Shown one piece after another: positions 54,251-64,000 of a DNA stretch of 64,000 nt (the stretch's first letter is position 1; every line of letters begins with the position of its first letter). The notes beneath the pieces are model-generated. The model was not told the DNA's origin. It saw only the letters and a program-made list of their open reading frames with translations, and did no database searches. A program made the position numbers and the translations under genes. Origin of the DNA: Cyclobacterium marinum DSM 745 (GTDB taxonomy: Bacteria > Bacteroidota > Bacteroidia > Cytophagales > Cyclobacteriaceae); assembly GCF_000222485.1 (NCBI RefSeq), contig NC_015914.1:3261001-3325000 (forward strand), written 5' to 3'.

Positions 54251-54272
54251 AAAGCCCTTAGATAAGGACTTT
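54251..54272 (-). terminator. Terminator between tig and clpP
   Basis: Arms AAAGCCCTTA and TAAGGACTTT (one mismatch) with a 2-nt loop, followed on the minus strand by a long T-rich run. Termination may be partial. Confidence 0.6.
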
Positions 54273-54295
54273 TTATGAACAAAAAATTTTAGGAA

Positions 54296-55624
54296 TTAGT
54301 TTTCGAGAAGTTCTTTAAACTTTTCTACACCGATTTTCTCTTCTTTCAATTTGACTTTGTCCTTCACAAAATCGAGGACTTTTTCATTTTGTACCGAAGT
54401 CATCATTTGCATGTAATTCTTACCTTCATTGCCTTGAAGGTAGTTTTGTAAGAACATGTCCATATTGTCTTCTAGTTGGGCACCCATACCGGATGAGGCC
54501 AACTGCTCCCTTATCATTTCCTTGGTTTTTTCAATGACATCTTCATGCTCCGCTTTGATGTCATTGTCTTTTGAGATCTTATTCGAAATCAAAGACCATG
54601 TCAATTGTTTGGTATATGCTGGGAATTCCTTGGCAACATCCTCTTCAGTGACCTTGCCATCATTGGCTTTAATTAACCACTCTTTTAAGAATGCCTCAGG
54701 AAGATCAAGCTTGTGATTGGAAATCAAAGCGTCTTTGATCTGCTCCTCATTGAATACCTTAATTTCTTTTTGGTAATTTTCAGTGAGAATTGTTTTAACC
54801 TTTTCTAAAAATTCTTCCTCTGAAGAAACTTGGTCAGGACCGAAAACTTTATCAAACAATTCCTGATCTAAGGTTGCTTCCTCAGTTCTGTTAATGTTTT
54901 GAACAGTGAAAGTGAAATCACCTTTAAGGTTTTCAGCAGCTTCCTTACTAATGTTTAAGGCCTCAGCAATATCCCCTTTGATTGCTTTTGAAGGATCAAA
55001 AGAAATACTTTCTTCTTTTTTAACTCCTAAAAACTTTTTCACAGACCTGCCGTCCAAACTACTCAAAGGTAGTGAAAGGGTTTCTTCATAAGAGCCATCA
55101 TCCGCTTTAAGGTCTCCGTAAAGAAAATCATTTTCTTCACTTACCTCCGGATTGGTCATCTTACCATATTGCTTCTTGATGTTATCAATGGCTTCATTGA
55201 CTTCCTTGTCTGAAAGTGTGATCTCATAAACCTTAGCATCCAGATCTTGGTCAAGGTTTAATTCAATATTTTCTACGAAACCAATTTTATATTCAAACTC
55301 AAAATCTTTCTGCTTCTTCCAGTCGATATTTTTACCATCTTCTTCAGAAGGTAAAGGGTCTCCAAGGACTTCAAAATCCTGCTCTTTTAAAAAATCATTT
55401 AAGGATTTTGACAAAATGGAATTAATCTCTTCCACCAAAACAGATGTGCCATAAAGGTTTTTTACCATTGTAAATGGTGCCTTTCCGGGCCTGAACCCTT
55501 TGATGTTCGCCTTTTTTGCGTAATCTTTTATTTTGGCATCAACTGTTTGTTGATAATCTGCTTCCCCAAGTTTGATTTTCACTGAGGCTTCATTGGCAGC
55601 ATGCTTGTCTATTGTAATTTCCAA
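54296..55624 (-). CDS. tig: Trigger factor
   Basis: Ribosome-bound chaperone. 442 residues, normal length. The ribosome-docking signature GFRPGKAPF is at residues 43-51 of the N-terminal domain. The middle domain, which is an FKBP-type prolyl isomerase in E. coli, is hard to align here (FLYGDLKADDGSYEETLSLPL) and may be degenerate. The C-terminal helical arms run from about 270 to the end. Order tRNA-Leu, tig, clpP, clpX on the same strand, with a terminator before clpP. Confidence 0.9.
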   Translation of the reverse strand: MEITIDKHAANEASVKIKLGEADYQQTVDAKIKDYAKKANIKGFRPGKAPFTMVKNLYGTSVLVEEINSILSKSLNDFLKEQDFEVLGDPLPSEEDGKNIDWKKQKDFEFEYKIGFVENIELNLDQDLDAKVYEITLSDKEVNEAIDNIKKQYGKMTNPEVSEENDFLYGDLKADDGSYEETLSLPLSSLDGRSVKKFLGVKKEESISFDPSKAIKGDIAEALNISKEAAENLKGDFTFTVQNINRTEEATLDQELFDKVFGPDQVSSEEEFLEKVKTILTENYQKEIKVFNEEQIKDALISNHKLDLPEAFLKEWLIKANDGKVTEEDVAKEFPAYTKQLTWSLISNKISKDNDIKAEHEDVIEKTKEMIREQLASSGMGAQLEDNMDMFLQNYLQGNEGKNYMQMMTSVQNEKVLDFVKDKVKLKEEKIGVEKFKELLEN

Positions 55625-55715
55625 GGGATCTGAATTTAATGTTTACCAATAACAAAAACCCTCCATCCTGACTTACCTTAAAGGTAGCTATCAAGATCGA
55701 GGGATTTAAAGGGTG

Positions 55716-55797
55716 TGCGGATGGAGGGACTCGAACCCCCATGCCTCGCGGCGCTAGATCCTAAGTCTAGTGCGTCTACCAATTTCGCCACATCCGC
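55716..55797 (-). tRNA. tRNA-Leu (anticodon TAG)
   Basis: On the minus strand the acceptor arms GCGGATG and CATCCGC pair perfectly. The anticodon arm CTAGA-CTTAGGA-TCTAG places TAG as the anticodon; a short variable arm follows and the T arm contains GGTTCGAGTCC. 82 nt; the CCA end is not encoded. Long variable arm and D-arm GGCGAAATTGGTAGACGC support leucine identity. Confidence 0.95.
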
Positions 55798-55878
55798 AAA
55801 TAAATAATTTCAGCTTGTCTACTTTTATTACCTTTTGTAATAACCGGGGAAATAAATCCCATAGTCCCAGCCTATCTC

Positions 55879-55900
55879 GCCAACAAGAGTTTTTGTTGGC
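55879..55900. other. Hairpin in the tRNA-Leu upstream region
   Basis: Perfect 8-bp arms GCCAACAA and TTGTTGGC with a 6-nt loop, then TTGTTTTTT on the plus strand. On that strand it would be a terminator, though no plus-strand gene precedes it; on the minus strand it lies in the tRNA leader. Confidence 0.5.
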
Positions 55901-55918
55901 TTGTTTTTTAATGTGGAT

Positions 55919-55949
55919 GCAAAGGTAATAATCAATTTTAAAGATTCAA
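55919..55949 (-). promoter_or_regulatory. Strong promoter for tRNA-Leu (TTG-N19-TACCTTTGC)
   Basis: On the minus strand TTG (55947-55949) and TACCTTTGC (55919-55927) are separated by 19 nt, both halves exact. The transcript would run about 115 nt before the tRNA. It may also continue into tig, 91 nt beyond the tRNA. Confidence 0.65.
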
Positions 55950-56028
55950 TACTTTGGGTAAAAAAAAATTAAAATTTTACTTAAGATTTTGATTCCTTAG
56001 TCTAGAATAATTTTATAACTTGTATCGT

Positions 56029-58248
56029 ATGATCAAAGTTGATATAGAAGAAGAGCGCAAACAGATTCTCAAACGTTACCGGAAACTTTTGAGATTGGCA
56101 AAACCATTGCTTAAGCCCGGTGATGCCAAATTAATCAAGAAAGCTTTCAATGTAGCCAGCGAAGCTCATAAAGAAATGCGCCGTAAATCGGGAGAACCCT
56201 ATATTTATCACCCTTTAGAGGTTGCTCTTATTTGTGTGGAAGAGATCGGCCTGGGGACGACCAGTATCATTGCCGCCCTACTCCATGATGTGGTAGAGGA
56301 TACCGACATGGAATTGGAAGACATCGAAAGAGAATTTGGTGTTAAGGTTGCTCAAATTATAGATGGGCTTACCAAAATAGCAGGAGTTTTTGATTATGGT
56401 TCCTCTCAGCAAGCAGAGAACTTCAGAAAAATGCTGCTTACCCTATCTGATGATGTGCGGGTAATCCTCATTAAGTTAGCAGATAGGCTTAACAATATGA
56501 GAACCCTAGATTCCATGCCAAGGCACAAACAACTTAAAATTGGCTCGGAGACAAAGTACCTTTACGCGCCTTTGGCACATCGCCTTGGACTTTATTCCAT
56601 TAAATCGGAGCTTGAGGATTTGTACCTCAAGTTTATGGACAAAGAGGATTACGATTTTATCACCAAAAAAATAAATGATACCAGGGTTTCCAGAAATAAA
56701 TTCATCAAAACATTTATAGCTCCGATTGAAAAAGAACTTAAAGAACAAGGCTTTAAATTTGTGATAAAGGGGAGGCCTAAATCTGTTTATTCCATTTACA
56801 ATAAAATGAAAAAGCAGAACATCCCTTTTGAAGAGGTGTTTGATTTGTTCGCCATCAGGATCATTATAGACACCTCCTACGAAAATGAAAAAGCCGCTTG
56901 TTGGCAGGTTTATTCTATTGTTACAGACTTTTATCGGCCAAACCCCAATAGGCTTCGGGATTGGATTAGTACGCCTAGAGCCAATGGTTATGAGTCATTA
57001 CATACTACAGCCATGAGCCAAACAGGGCAGTGGGTAGAAGTCCAAATACGTACCCAACGCATGGATGACATTGCCGAAAGAGGTTATGCTGCTCACTGGA
57101 AGTACAAAGAAAAAGAAAATGCCCCTGAGAAAGCCGCCGGCAGTTTGGATGAATGGATTACCCAAGTAAGAACCTTACTGGAAAACAATGACGGTTCGGC
57201 CATAGAGTTTATGGATGATTTTAGGGGAAATCTTTTTCATGATGAAGTATTCGTGTTTACCCCAAAGGGAGACCTTAAAGTGCTGCCTTTTGATGCCACA
57301 GCTTTGGATTTTGCTTTCGAAATACACACTGAAGTTGGAGCCAAGTGTATTGGGGCCAAGGTCAACCAGAAGTTGGTTTCCTTGGGGCATAAATTGAAAA
57401 ATGGTGACCAAGTTGAGATACTTACCTCCAATAAACAAAAGCCAAGTGAAGATTGGTTAAAGTCTGTCGTAACATCGAGAGCCAAGGCCAAAATTAAAGA
57501 CGCTCTAAAGGAAGAGAAAAAAGGTTATATGCTGGATGGAAAGGAAATCGTCCAGCGAAAGCTAAAGCAAATGAAGCTCGACTTCACCTCCGAGACGGTG
57601 GAACAGTTGCGGGCATTTTTTGAAACCAAGACAACTACTGAATTTTATTACAAAGTTGGTAAAGGAATCATTGATGCAACGGCAATCAAAAGTTTCAAAG
57701 ATTTTAAACAGCAAAAAAAATCCAAGAAGGGGCCTCAGTTGAATTTTACTGATGAGAAATCCTTTACTAAAGAAATCAAAAACTTAAAAGGACCGGAACA
57801 TGATCAGCTACTGATTGGAGAAGACATGGATGTGGTGGATTATGTTTTAGCGAAATGCTGTAACCCTATTCCCGGAGATGCCGTTTTTGGTTTTGTTACT
57901 GTGAATGAAGGAATAAAAATTCATAGGACAGCCTGCCCCAATGCATTGGAATTAATGTCCAATCACGGCAATAGGGTGATCAAAGCAAGATGGACCAGTC
58001 AGCAGCAAATTGCCTTTTTGGCGGGGCTAAAAATAATAGGTACCGATAGGGTAGGACTCATCAGTGATCTCACCAAAGTGATTTCCAATGAATTAAAAGT
58101 AAATATGCGCTCCATAACCGTTGATTCTGATCGAGGAATCTTTGAAGGTAGCATTAAGTTATACGTTGACAGTACCAACCATCTAGAGAAGCTAATTGAT
58201 AATTTATCCAAGGTATCGGGAGTTCTTAAGGTTTCAAGGTTTGATTAG
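56029..58248 (+). CDS. rel: Rel/SpoT-type bifunctional (p)ppGpp synthetase/hydrolase
   Basis: Makes and degrades the alarmone (p)ppGpp in the stringent response. 739 residues from the ATG at 56029 (TTG at 56020 is less likely). The HD hydrolase domain looks active: HPLEVALICVEE, LLHDVVEDTDM and KLADRLNNMRTLD. The synthetase domain has KGRPKSVYSIYNKM, FDLFAIRIIID, YESLHT and VQIRTQRMDDIAERGYAAHW. A TGS domain (VFVFTPKGDLKVLP) and a C-terminal ACT domain follow. With both sites intact, it should be the bifunctional enzyme. Fur follows 58 nt later with its own promoter element. Confidence 0.94.
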   Translation: MIKVDIEEERKQILKRYRKLLRLAKPLLKPGDAKLIKKAFNVASEAHKEMRRKSGEPYIYHPLEVALICVEEIGLGTTSIIAALLHDVVEDTDMELEDIEREFGVKVAQIIDGLTKIAGVFDYGSSQQAENFRKMLLTLSDDVRVILIKLADRLNNMRTLDSMPRHKQLKIGSETKYLYAPLAHRLGLYSIKSELEDLYLKFMDKEDYDFITKKINDTRVSRNKFIKTFIAPIEKELKEQGFKFVIKGRPKSVYSIYNKMKKQNIPFEEVFDLFAIRIIIDTSYENEKAACWQVYSIVTDFYRPNPNRLRDWISTPRANGYESLHTTAMSQTGQWVEVQIRTQRMDDIAERGYAAHWKYKEKENAPEKAAGSLDEWITQVRTLLENNDGSAIEFMDDFRGNLFHDEVFVFTPKGDLKVLPFDATALDFAFEIHTEVGAKCIGAKVNQKLVSLGHKLKNGDQVEILTSNKQKPSEDWLKSVVTSRAKAKIKDALKEEKKGYMLDGKEIVQRKLKQMKLDFTSETVEQLRAFFETKTTTEFYYKVGKGIIDATAIKSFKDFKQQKKSKKGPQLNFTDEKSFTKEIKNLKGPEHDQLLIGEDMDVVDYVLAKCCNPIPGDAVFGFVTVNEGIKIHRTACPNALELMSNHGNRVIKARWTSQQQIAFLAGLKIIGTDRVGLISDLTKVISNELKVNMRSITVDSDRGIFEGSIKLYVDSTNHLEKLIDNLSKVSGVLKVSRFD

Positions 58249-58282
58249 AAGAGTTAAACCATCCGTTTTTAAATAAGAACAG

Positions 58283-58290
58283 TATATTTG
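58283..58290 (+). promoter_or_regulatory. -7 promoter element of the Fur-STAS pair
   Basis: TATATTTG lies 16 nt before the ATG, an exact TAnnTTTG match. No clear -33 TTG. Confidence 0.4.
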
Positions 58291-58306
58291 TAAAAAAAAT
58301 AAAAGT

Positions 58307-58795
58307 ATGGCTTCAGTAGAAAATCTTTACGAAAAGGTAAAGAAAATATTCACCGCCTATTTGGAAAACAAAAAGCTGAGAAAAACACCGGAAAGGTATG
58401 CGATCTTAGAAGAGATATATAGCCGAGGAGGGCACTTTGATGTGGAAGGCTTGTATATAAGTATGAAAAATAAAAACTACCGAGTAAGTCGTGCTACGGT
58501 TTATAATACCTTAGACTTGTTGGTAGAATGTGATCTTGTTACCAAGCATCAGTTTGGTAAGAACTTGGCTCAGTACGAGAAATCCTATGGATACAAGCAA
58601 CATGATCACCTGATCTGTACAGAATGCCATCAAGTGAAGGAATTTTGTGATCCTCGGATTCAAAACATCCAGAATACAGTAGGGGAGGTGTTGAATTTTA
58701 ATATAATTCATCATTCTTTATTGCTTTACGGAAATTGTACCGATGAGAATTGTGAGCATAGAGTAGGTGCTACGGAAGGCAAAGCAAAAAAATAA
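58307..58795 (+). CDS. Fur-family metal- or peroxide-responsive transcription regulator
   Basis: 162 residues. N-terminal winged helix ([14 protein letters not shown] ... [14 protein letters not shown] with the recognition helix). The dimer domain holds [15 protein letters not shown] and a C-terminal structural zinc site: Cys104, Cys107, Cys144 and Cys149. His99, His101 and His135-136 may form a regulatory metal site. Whether it senses iron, zinc or peroxide cannot be read from the sequence. Followed 10 nt later by the STAS gene, suggesting an operon; the role of the pairing is unknown. Confidence 0.88.
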   Translation: MASVENLYEKVKKIFTAYLENKKLRKTPERYAILEEIYSRGGHFDVEGLYISMKNKNYRVSRATVYNTLDLLVECDLVTKHQFGKNLAQYEKSYGYKQHDHLICTECHQVKEFCDPRIQNIQNTVGEVLNFNIIHHSLLLYGNCTDENCEHRVGATEGKAKK

Positions 58796-58805
58796 ATAAT
58801 AATTC

Positions 58806-59150
58806 ATGAAAGCAGAATTTCAATCCCAGATAGAAAATAATTCTTTGGTATTAAAAATAAAAGGTGATTTGATCGGAGATGATTCAGGTCCCCGAATGGT
58901 TGGCTTGGTGTCGGATGGCTTGCAAGACGGAGTGAAAAACTGCATCATTGACCTTAGTGAAGTCAGGTATATTAGCTCTAGTGGAATTGGAGTGTTAATT
59001 ACAGTATTGACCAAAATGAGAAATGCAGATGGGGAAGTATTTTTGGCCTCACCTTCCGAGCATGTTAAAAAGCTACTAATAATTACCAAACTCAATAATA
59101 TATTTAATGTGTCTGACACGCTTGAGGAGGCGTTAGCGCAAGTAAAATAA
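58806..59150 (+). CDS. STAS-domain protein (anti-sigma factor antagonist type)
   Basis: 114 residues, a single STAS domain. LSEVRYISSSGIGVLITVLTKM contains the serine that, in SpoIIAA-type proteins, is phosphorylated by an anti-sigma kinase. No kinase or sigma factor gene lies nearby, so the partner is elsewhere. In an operon with the Fur-type gene, 10 nt apart. It may switch a sigma factor or serve in a stress response; this is inference. Confidence 0.82.
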   Translation: MKAEFQSQIENNSLVLKIKGDLIGDDSGPRMVGLVSDGLQDGVKNCIIDLSEVRYISSSGIGVLITVLTKMRNADGEVFLASPSEHVKKLLIITKLNNIFNVSDTLEEALAQVK

Positions 59151-59247
59151 TTCAAAAGCCATTTTTATTGAATAAAATATAGCTTGGAAGTTGTAAATTT
59201 TTACAAACATGACAATCTTCACGGCTTGTTTTGATAGAAGGCAGTAA

Positions 59248-60537
<1,290 letters not shown>

Positions 60538-60561
60538 TAGAATTCATACACTTATAATATT

Positions 60562-60598
60562 AAGGCTTCTTCCTAACTATCAGGAAGAAGCCTTTTTT
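60562..60598 (+). terminator. Strong rho-independent terminator after purA
   Basis: Perfect 13-bp arms AAGGCTTCTTCCT and AGGAAGAAGCCTT around a 7-nt loop, followed by TTTT and further T-rich sequence. Confidence 0.88.
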
Positions 60599-61047
60599 AT
60601 TTATTTTTTAATTGTCTATCTTAAGTTCCGAATGATGTCTTGTTGTATAAAGAAATCTTGAGTTGAATATATTAAATGTGAAAGAAGGCATAAATAGTGG
60701 ATTACTGTTGTAGGTAATAACGATTTCCCAATTTCAAAAATTAATATAAGTGTATTCAATATATTATTAGGGTGTTATGGTAATCCCACTTAAATAAGAG
60801 ATCAATACAAAACATACTCAAACTTAAGCAGAGAAAACCTTCTAGTCCAGGTTGTTCTTTTAGAAGTTATTGGATTGGCAGATAAAACTGAGGTCATTAA
60901 TATACCGGAAGTGTATTTCTAATCAACCCTTTCATTTGGTTTTCAAGAATCTGGAGGTTTGGAGAGTTGCATGTGGTATGTTTTAACTCCTGCATACTTT
61001 GAGAGTATTCTTTTTTATTTTATAAAAGCAATACGGTTGCTAAACAT
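60599..61047. other. Intergenic region upstream of the T9SS type B gene, no gene seen
   Basis: About 450 bp, AT-rich, with no supported frame and no structured RNA recognised. A near-match to the -7 element (CATACTTTG, one base short) lies about 50 nt before the next start. Confidence 0.4.
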
Positions 61048-63369
61048 ATGAAGGTATCTATAGGTCTTTCTTTAATTGTAATGATGCTTTCCTTTAGCGT
61101 AAGAGCGCAACAAGGCTTTCCTTATTGCGAATCTTTTCAGGAGGGGACTGAACGAGATGAGACTATTCTGGGAGGTAATGCAATCATACAAGATGGAGTA
61201 TTAAGGCTAACTAATGCAGTGATGGATCAGAAGGGGTATGTGTATATTGATATTCCATTTTCCTCTAGCTTTGGGGTTAAAGCTTCCTTTGAATATTTTA
61301 GCTATGGAGGAACAGGAGCAGATGGTATGACCGTTTTCCTATTTGATGGGGGAAATCCCTCTTTTTCCCCCGGAGCATTTGGTGGGTCCCTAGGCTATGC
61401 CATGAATGCCGATAGTCCCGGTTTGACACAGGCTTATTTAGGGGTTGGATTTGATAGTTTTGGGAACTTTGGTAATAATTCTGAAAATAAAACCGGAGGT
61501 TTTTCCTCAGGGATAAATCAGCTGCATCCAAATGCTATAGTGGTTAGGGGTCCGGGAAATGGTTACAATGGATATCATTTTATTACAGGTGTTAAGGTAA
61601 ATGAGGGAGGGGCTTACGGTTTGCCGGAGGATCAGCAGTTTTCAATCAGTTCAGGAGGCCCTGGCACGCGGCGGGTGGAAGAACCCGAAGAAACAGGATA
61701 CCGAAAGGTGATTTTTAAGCTAAGGCCCAAGAATGGAGGTATAGGGTATTTTTTGGATGTAGAAATGATTTTTACTACTGAAAATGGTAACCCACGCCAA
61801 ATAACGCTGATAGATAATGTAGATTATCCCTATCCTTCACCTAAAACTTTGAAAATAGGTTTTGCAGGTTCCACCGGTGGAGAAACAAATATTCATGAAA
61901 TTAGGAATTTGCTGGTAGAAGTGGCCGACCAAGATAATTTAAAAAAACCGACAACAAGTAATATAGAAAATGTTGGGGTGTGTATGGGACAGGAAAATTT
62001 TCTTGAAATACCTGAAGTGAATTATACCTTACCCAATATAGATTCCCGAGTTAGCTGTCTGCAGTTTTTTGAGTCCATGGATGAAATTATGGAAATAGAG
62101 ACAGACCCTTGCCTTTCCGGTAGGTGCCATACCGATGATGCCGTTTTGATCACGCAAGAAGGAACTTTTAAATATTCAGGGTCGGGTACACAATTTTCTT
62201 TTGTTCCCAACCCTGATTTTACTGGAAATAGAATACAGGTATTTTATACCGTCACAGATAATTATGGGAAAACGTCTAATGGAAGTACTCTTTTACTGGA
62301 TGTAATGGACAAGCCTGAACCGATAAGTATAATGGTCAACCAACTTCCGCTATTAAGTAAGGACGCTTGCCCTGAGGAAGAGATTGAATTAAGCATTTTT
62401 TCCTTAGGTGAAAACGAACACTACGAATGGTTTAAAGATGGACTAAAAATAGAAGCGGAATCATCATCAAGCTTGTTAGTCCAAGAATCGGGAGTTTTTC
62501 ATGCCCGAGCCATTTCATCGGACGGCTGTCCACTGATTACTGAAAACATTACAATCAACTATCCTGCCTATCCTGATCTTGAAGTTCTTAGTCCCATCTA
62601 TGGTTGTCAGCCCAATTTGTTCCCTGATATTAGAGGATTTATAGCCGATTATGATACCCTACAGTTTGATTACCAACTTAAGAATGATTCAGGAGAGAAA
62701 TTTATAAATGAGGACATGCTTACCTTAACAGAGGAGGGTGTGTATGATTTAAGTGTGAAGCCTAAATCTTTAGAATGTTGGTCATCACCCACTACCATAA
62801 GGGTGATATTACCGGAAGAGGCTTTGGAAGCTTCTTTTGATTATGTATTGAATAGTACCGGTAAAAAAGAAGAATCAGCAGATGGAATATTGGCAATAGA
62901 TCCTATTAGGTTTATGGATTTGTCTGCAGGTAATCCTCAACGGTGGTTTTGGGATTTTGGGGATGGAAACACCAGTGAGCAACGGTCACCGGTACATGTA
63001 TATGGAGATAAAGGGGAGTTTCTTGTCTCTCTTCGGGTTGAGAACGGGCCTGATTGTGCCGCTAGTTTTGAGTTTCCAATAATTATTCGGCGAACCTACA
63101 GGGTAATGTTTCCCACGGGCTTCACTCCTTCAAGATCGGAGGATAAATTTTTTATGCCTAAAATGAAGGGAATAGAAAGTATGGAATTGAAGATATTCAA
63201 CACTTGGGGCGAATTCCTTATAGAAATCACTGACCTGAACAGTCCGGGTTGGGATGGGGCGATTAATGGGACGCCACTGCCACCGGGGACTTACGTTTAT
63301 CGCGGTGACTTTAAAACCAACAAAGGGGAGCTTGTAAGCAGATCCGGGAAATTTCTTCTGATAAGATAA
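61048..63369 (+). CDS. Secreted lectin-like protein with PKD and T9SS type B (CHU_C) sorting domain
   Basis: 773 residues. Signal peptide 1-20 (ends VRAQ). Residues about 25-290 form a legume-lectin-like sandwich: FEYFSYGGTGADGMTVFLFD and AYLGVGFDSFGNFGNN are the acidic and Gly-rich metal-binding blocks of that fold, followed by PYPSPKTLKIGFAGSTGG. Then mixed Ig-like segments with cysteines, a PKD domain (WFWDFGDGNTSEQRSPVHVY), and the CHU_C sorting domain (FTPSRSEDKFFMP ... ELKIFNTWGEFL ... GWDGAINGTPLPPGTYVY). Its stop overlaps the start of the PorP/SprF gene by 1 nt, the common genetic pairing for type B cargo. Confidence 0.88.
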   Translation: MKVSIGLSLIVMMLSFSVRAQQGFPYCESFQEGTERDETILGGNAIIQDGVLRLTNAVMDQKGYVYIDIPFSSSFGVKASFEYFSYGGTGADGMTVFLFDGGNPSFSPGAFGGSLGYAMNADSPGLTQAYLGVGFDSFGNFGNNSENKTGGFSSGINQLHPNAIVVRGPGNGYNGYHFITGVKVNEGGAYGLPEDQQFSISSGGPGTRRVEEPEETGYRKVIFKLRPKNGGIGYFLDVEMIFTTENGNPRQITLIDNVDYPYPSPKTLKIGFAGSTGGETNIHEIRNLLVEVADQDNLKKPTTSNIENVGVCMGQENFLEIPEVNYTLPNIDSRVSCLQFFESMDEIMEIETDPCLSGRCHTDDAVLITQEGTFKYSGSGTQFSFVPNPDFTGNRIQVFYTVTDNYGKTSNGSTLLLDVMDKPEPISIMVNQLPLLSKDACPEEEIELSIFSLGENEHYEWFKDGLKIEAESSSSLLVQESGVFHARAISSDGCPLITENITINYPAYPDLEVLSPIYGCQPNLFPDIRGFIADYDTLQFDYQLKNDSGEKFINEDMLTLTEEGVYDLSVKPKSLECWSSPTTIRVILPEEALEASFDYVLNSTGKKEESADGILAIDPIRFMDLSAGNPQRWFWDFGDGNTSEQRSPVHVYGDKGEFLVSLRVENGPDCAASFEFPIIIRRTYRVMFPTGFTPSRSEDKFFMPKMKGIESMELKIFNTWGEFLIEITDLNSPGWDGAINGTPLPPGTYVYRGDFKTNKGELVSRSGKFLLIR

Positions 63370-64000
63370 TGGAAAAGAAAATCATTGGCTTTGTTTTTTT
63401 ATTGGGATTGCTAGTGGTGCAGGCTTTTGGGCAAGACATGCAGTTTTCACAATTTTATGCAGCGCCTATCCATTTGAACCCTGCATTTACAGGGAGTACC
63501 GAATGGACGAGGGTAGGTGTAAATTACAGAAACCAATGGCCCGGGCTGGATAGAAGTTTCAATGCGTTTTCGGCTTACTTTGATCATTTCATAGATCACA
63601 AGAATAGCGGGATAGGGGTAATAGCAAATGGTGTACGAGACTCTTTTTCTCAAGTTCAAAATATGGAGATTGGTATAACATATGCTTACAGGGTCAAATT
63701 GGGAGAATACAGTTACCTGCATTCCGGGCTTCAGGCAAGTTTTGTTCACCGTAATGTAAATGTGGAAAGTATAATTCTAGGTACGCAAATTGATATTGAC
63801 AGGGGGATAGTGGTTGGCGATGGCGTAAGTTGGGTGGAGGATGTAAGTCAACGGAGCCATGAAGACATCAATACAGGTCTGTATTATTACGACAAAAAGT
63901 TTTGGCTAGGGTTGTCGGCCCATCATTTAACCCGCCCTTATATTTCCTATCTTCAGTTGGAAAATCAACGGCTACCGATACGCTATGGGATACATGGGGG
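63369..64000 (+). CDS. PorP/SprF family T9SS outer-membrane protein (partial at window end)
   Basis: The frame from ATG 63369 stays open to the end of the window (210 codons), so it continues outside. MEKKIIGFVFLLGLLVVQAFGQ is a signal peptide; DMQFSQFYAAPIHLNPAFTGS is the near-invariant start of mature PorP/SprF proteins, followed by VGVNYRNQWPGLD and SAYFDHFIDHKNSGIGVIAN. These barrel proteins help secrete or attach partner type B proteins; in Flavobacterium SprF serves SprB. Overlaps the T9SS type B gene by one base (TAATG). Confidence 0.92.
   Translation, partial: MEKKIIGFVFLLGLLVVQAFGQDMQFSQFYAAPIHLNPAFTGSTEWTRVGVNYRNQWPGLDRSFNAFSAYFDHFIDHKNSGIGVIANGVRDSFSQVQNMEIGITYAYRVKLGEYSYLHSGLQASFVHRNVNVESIILGTQIDIDRGIVVGDGVSWVEDVSQRSHEDINTGLYYYDKKFWLGLSAHHLTRPYISYLQLENQRLPIRYGIHG

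Overview
The window looks like a chromosome segment of a Bacteroidota bacterium, most like the Cytophagia / Cyclobacteriaceae (Cyclobacterium, Algoriphagus, Echinicola type). The support is a SusC/SusD pair, outer-membrane beta-barrels, type IX secretion (T9SS) sorting domains of types A and B with a PorP/SprF partner, an OmpA protein with propeller repeats, promoter elements of the form TAnnTTTG, very few Shine-Dalgarno sites, and several Bacteroidota-restricted families (DUF4834, DUF4924, DUF4202, DUF922). It is mostly core genome with two small accessory patches and no prophage, CRISPR array or defence island.

Layout. 1-6.2 kb: end of a CstA transporter, an outer-membrane barrel, a zinc metalloprotease lipoprotein, DUF4834 and carB (lacking the usual C-terminal allosteric domain). 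6.2-8.3 kb: an AT-rich, decaying patch with degenerate AATTAACAATTATTC-type repeats, a small lipoprotein, a frameshifted subtilase fragment and other gene debris. 8.3-12.6 kb: DUF4202, a sugar isomerase-like protein, and an overlapping operon of a PolX-like PHP protein with a degenerate polymerase site, a small membrane protein and a YiiX-type papain-fold hydrolase. 12.9-18.1 kb: secreted protein, pyrR-pyrB, cystathionine beta-synthase, membrane protein. 18.3-22.9 kb: a 178-bp miniature inverted-repeat element directly upstream of a hybrid histidine kinase, which meets an NtrC-type regulator tail to tail. 23-36 kb: a possible small RNA, murI, purF, M42 peptidase, ACP phosphodiesterase-like protein, helicase, lepA, folD, queE (with a candidate preQ1-I riboswitch touching its start codon) and a PorE-like OmpA protein. 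37-46 kb: a SusC-SusD-lipoprotein-subtilase locus, best read as a protein or peptide utilisation locus. 46-50 kb: a lipoprotein, a second miniature element split at its very end by an intact 1393-bp IS4-family insertion (19-bp perfect inverted repeats, 10-bp target duplication), and a barrel protein. 50.7-60.6 kb: queD, lpxB, tig-clpP-clpX with tRNA-Leu(TAG) upstream, a Rel/SpoT alarmone enzyme, a Fur-family regulator, a STAS protein and purA. 61-64 kb: a lectin-like T9SS type B secreted protein overlapping a PorP/SprF gene that runs off the window.

Themes that link genes: nucleotide synthesis (carB, pyrR-pyrB, purF, purA, folD), queuosine synthesis (queE, queD), proteostasis (tig, clpP, clpX, peptidases) and T9SS / nutrient capture at the outer membrane. 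The findings most worth checking are the riboswitch, the TTAA-flanked miniature element family with the IS4 insertion at its tip, the polymerase-dead PolX, and a promoter-terminator pair that would produce a transcript of about 100 nt before murI.
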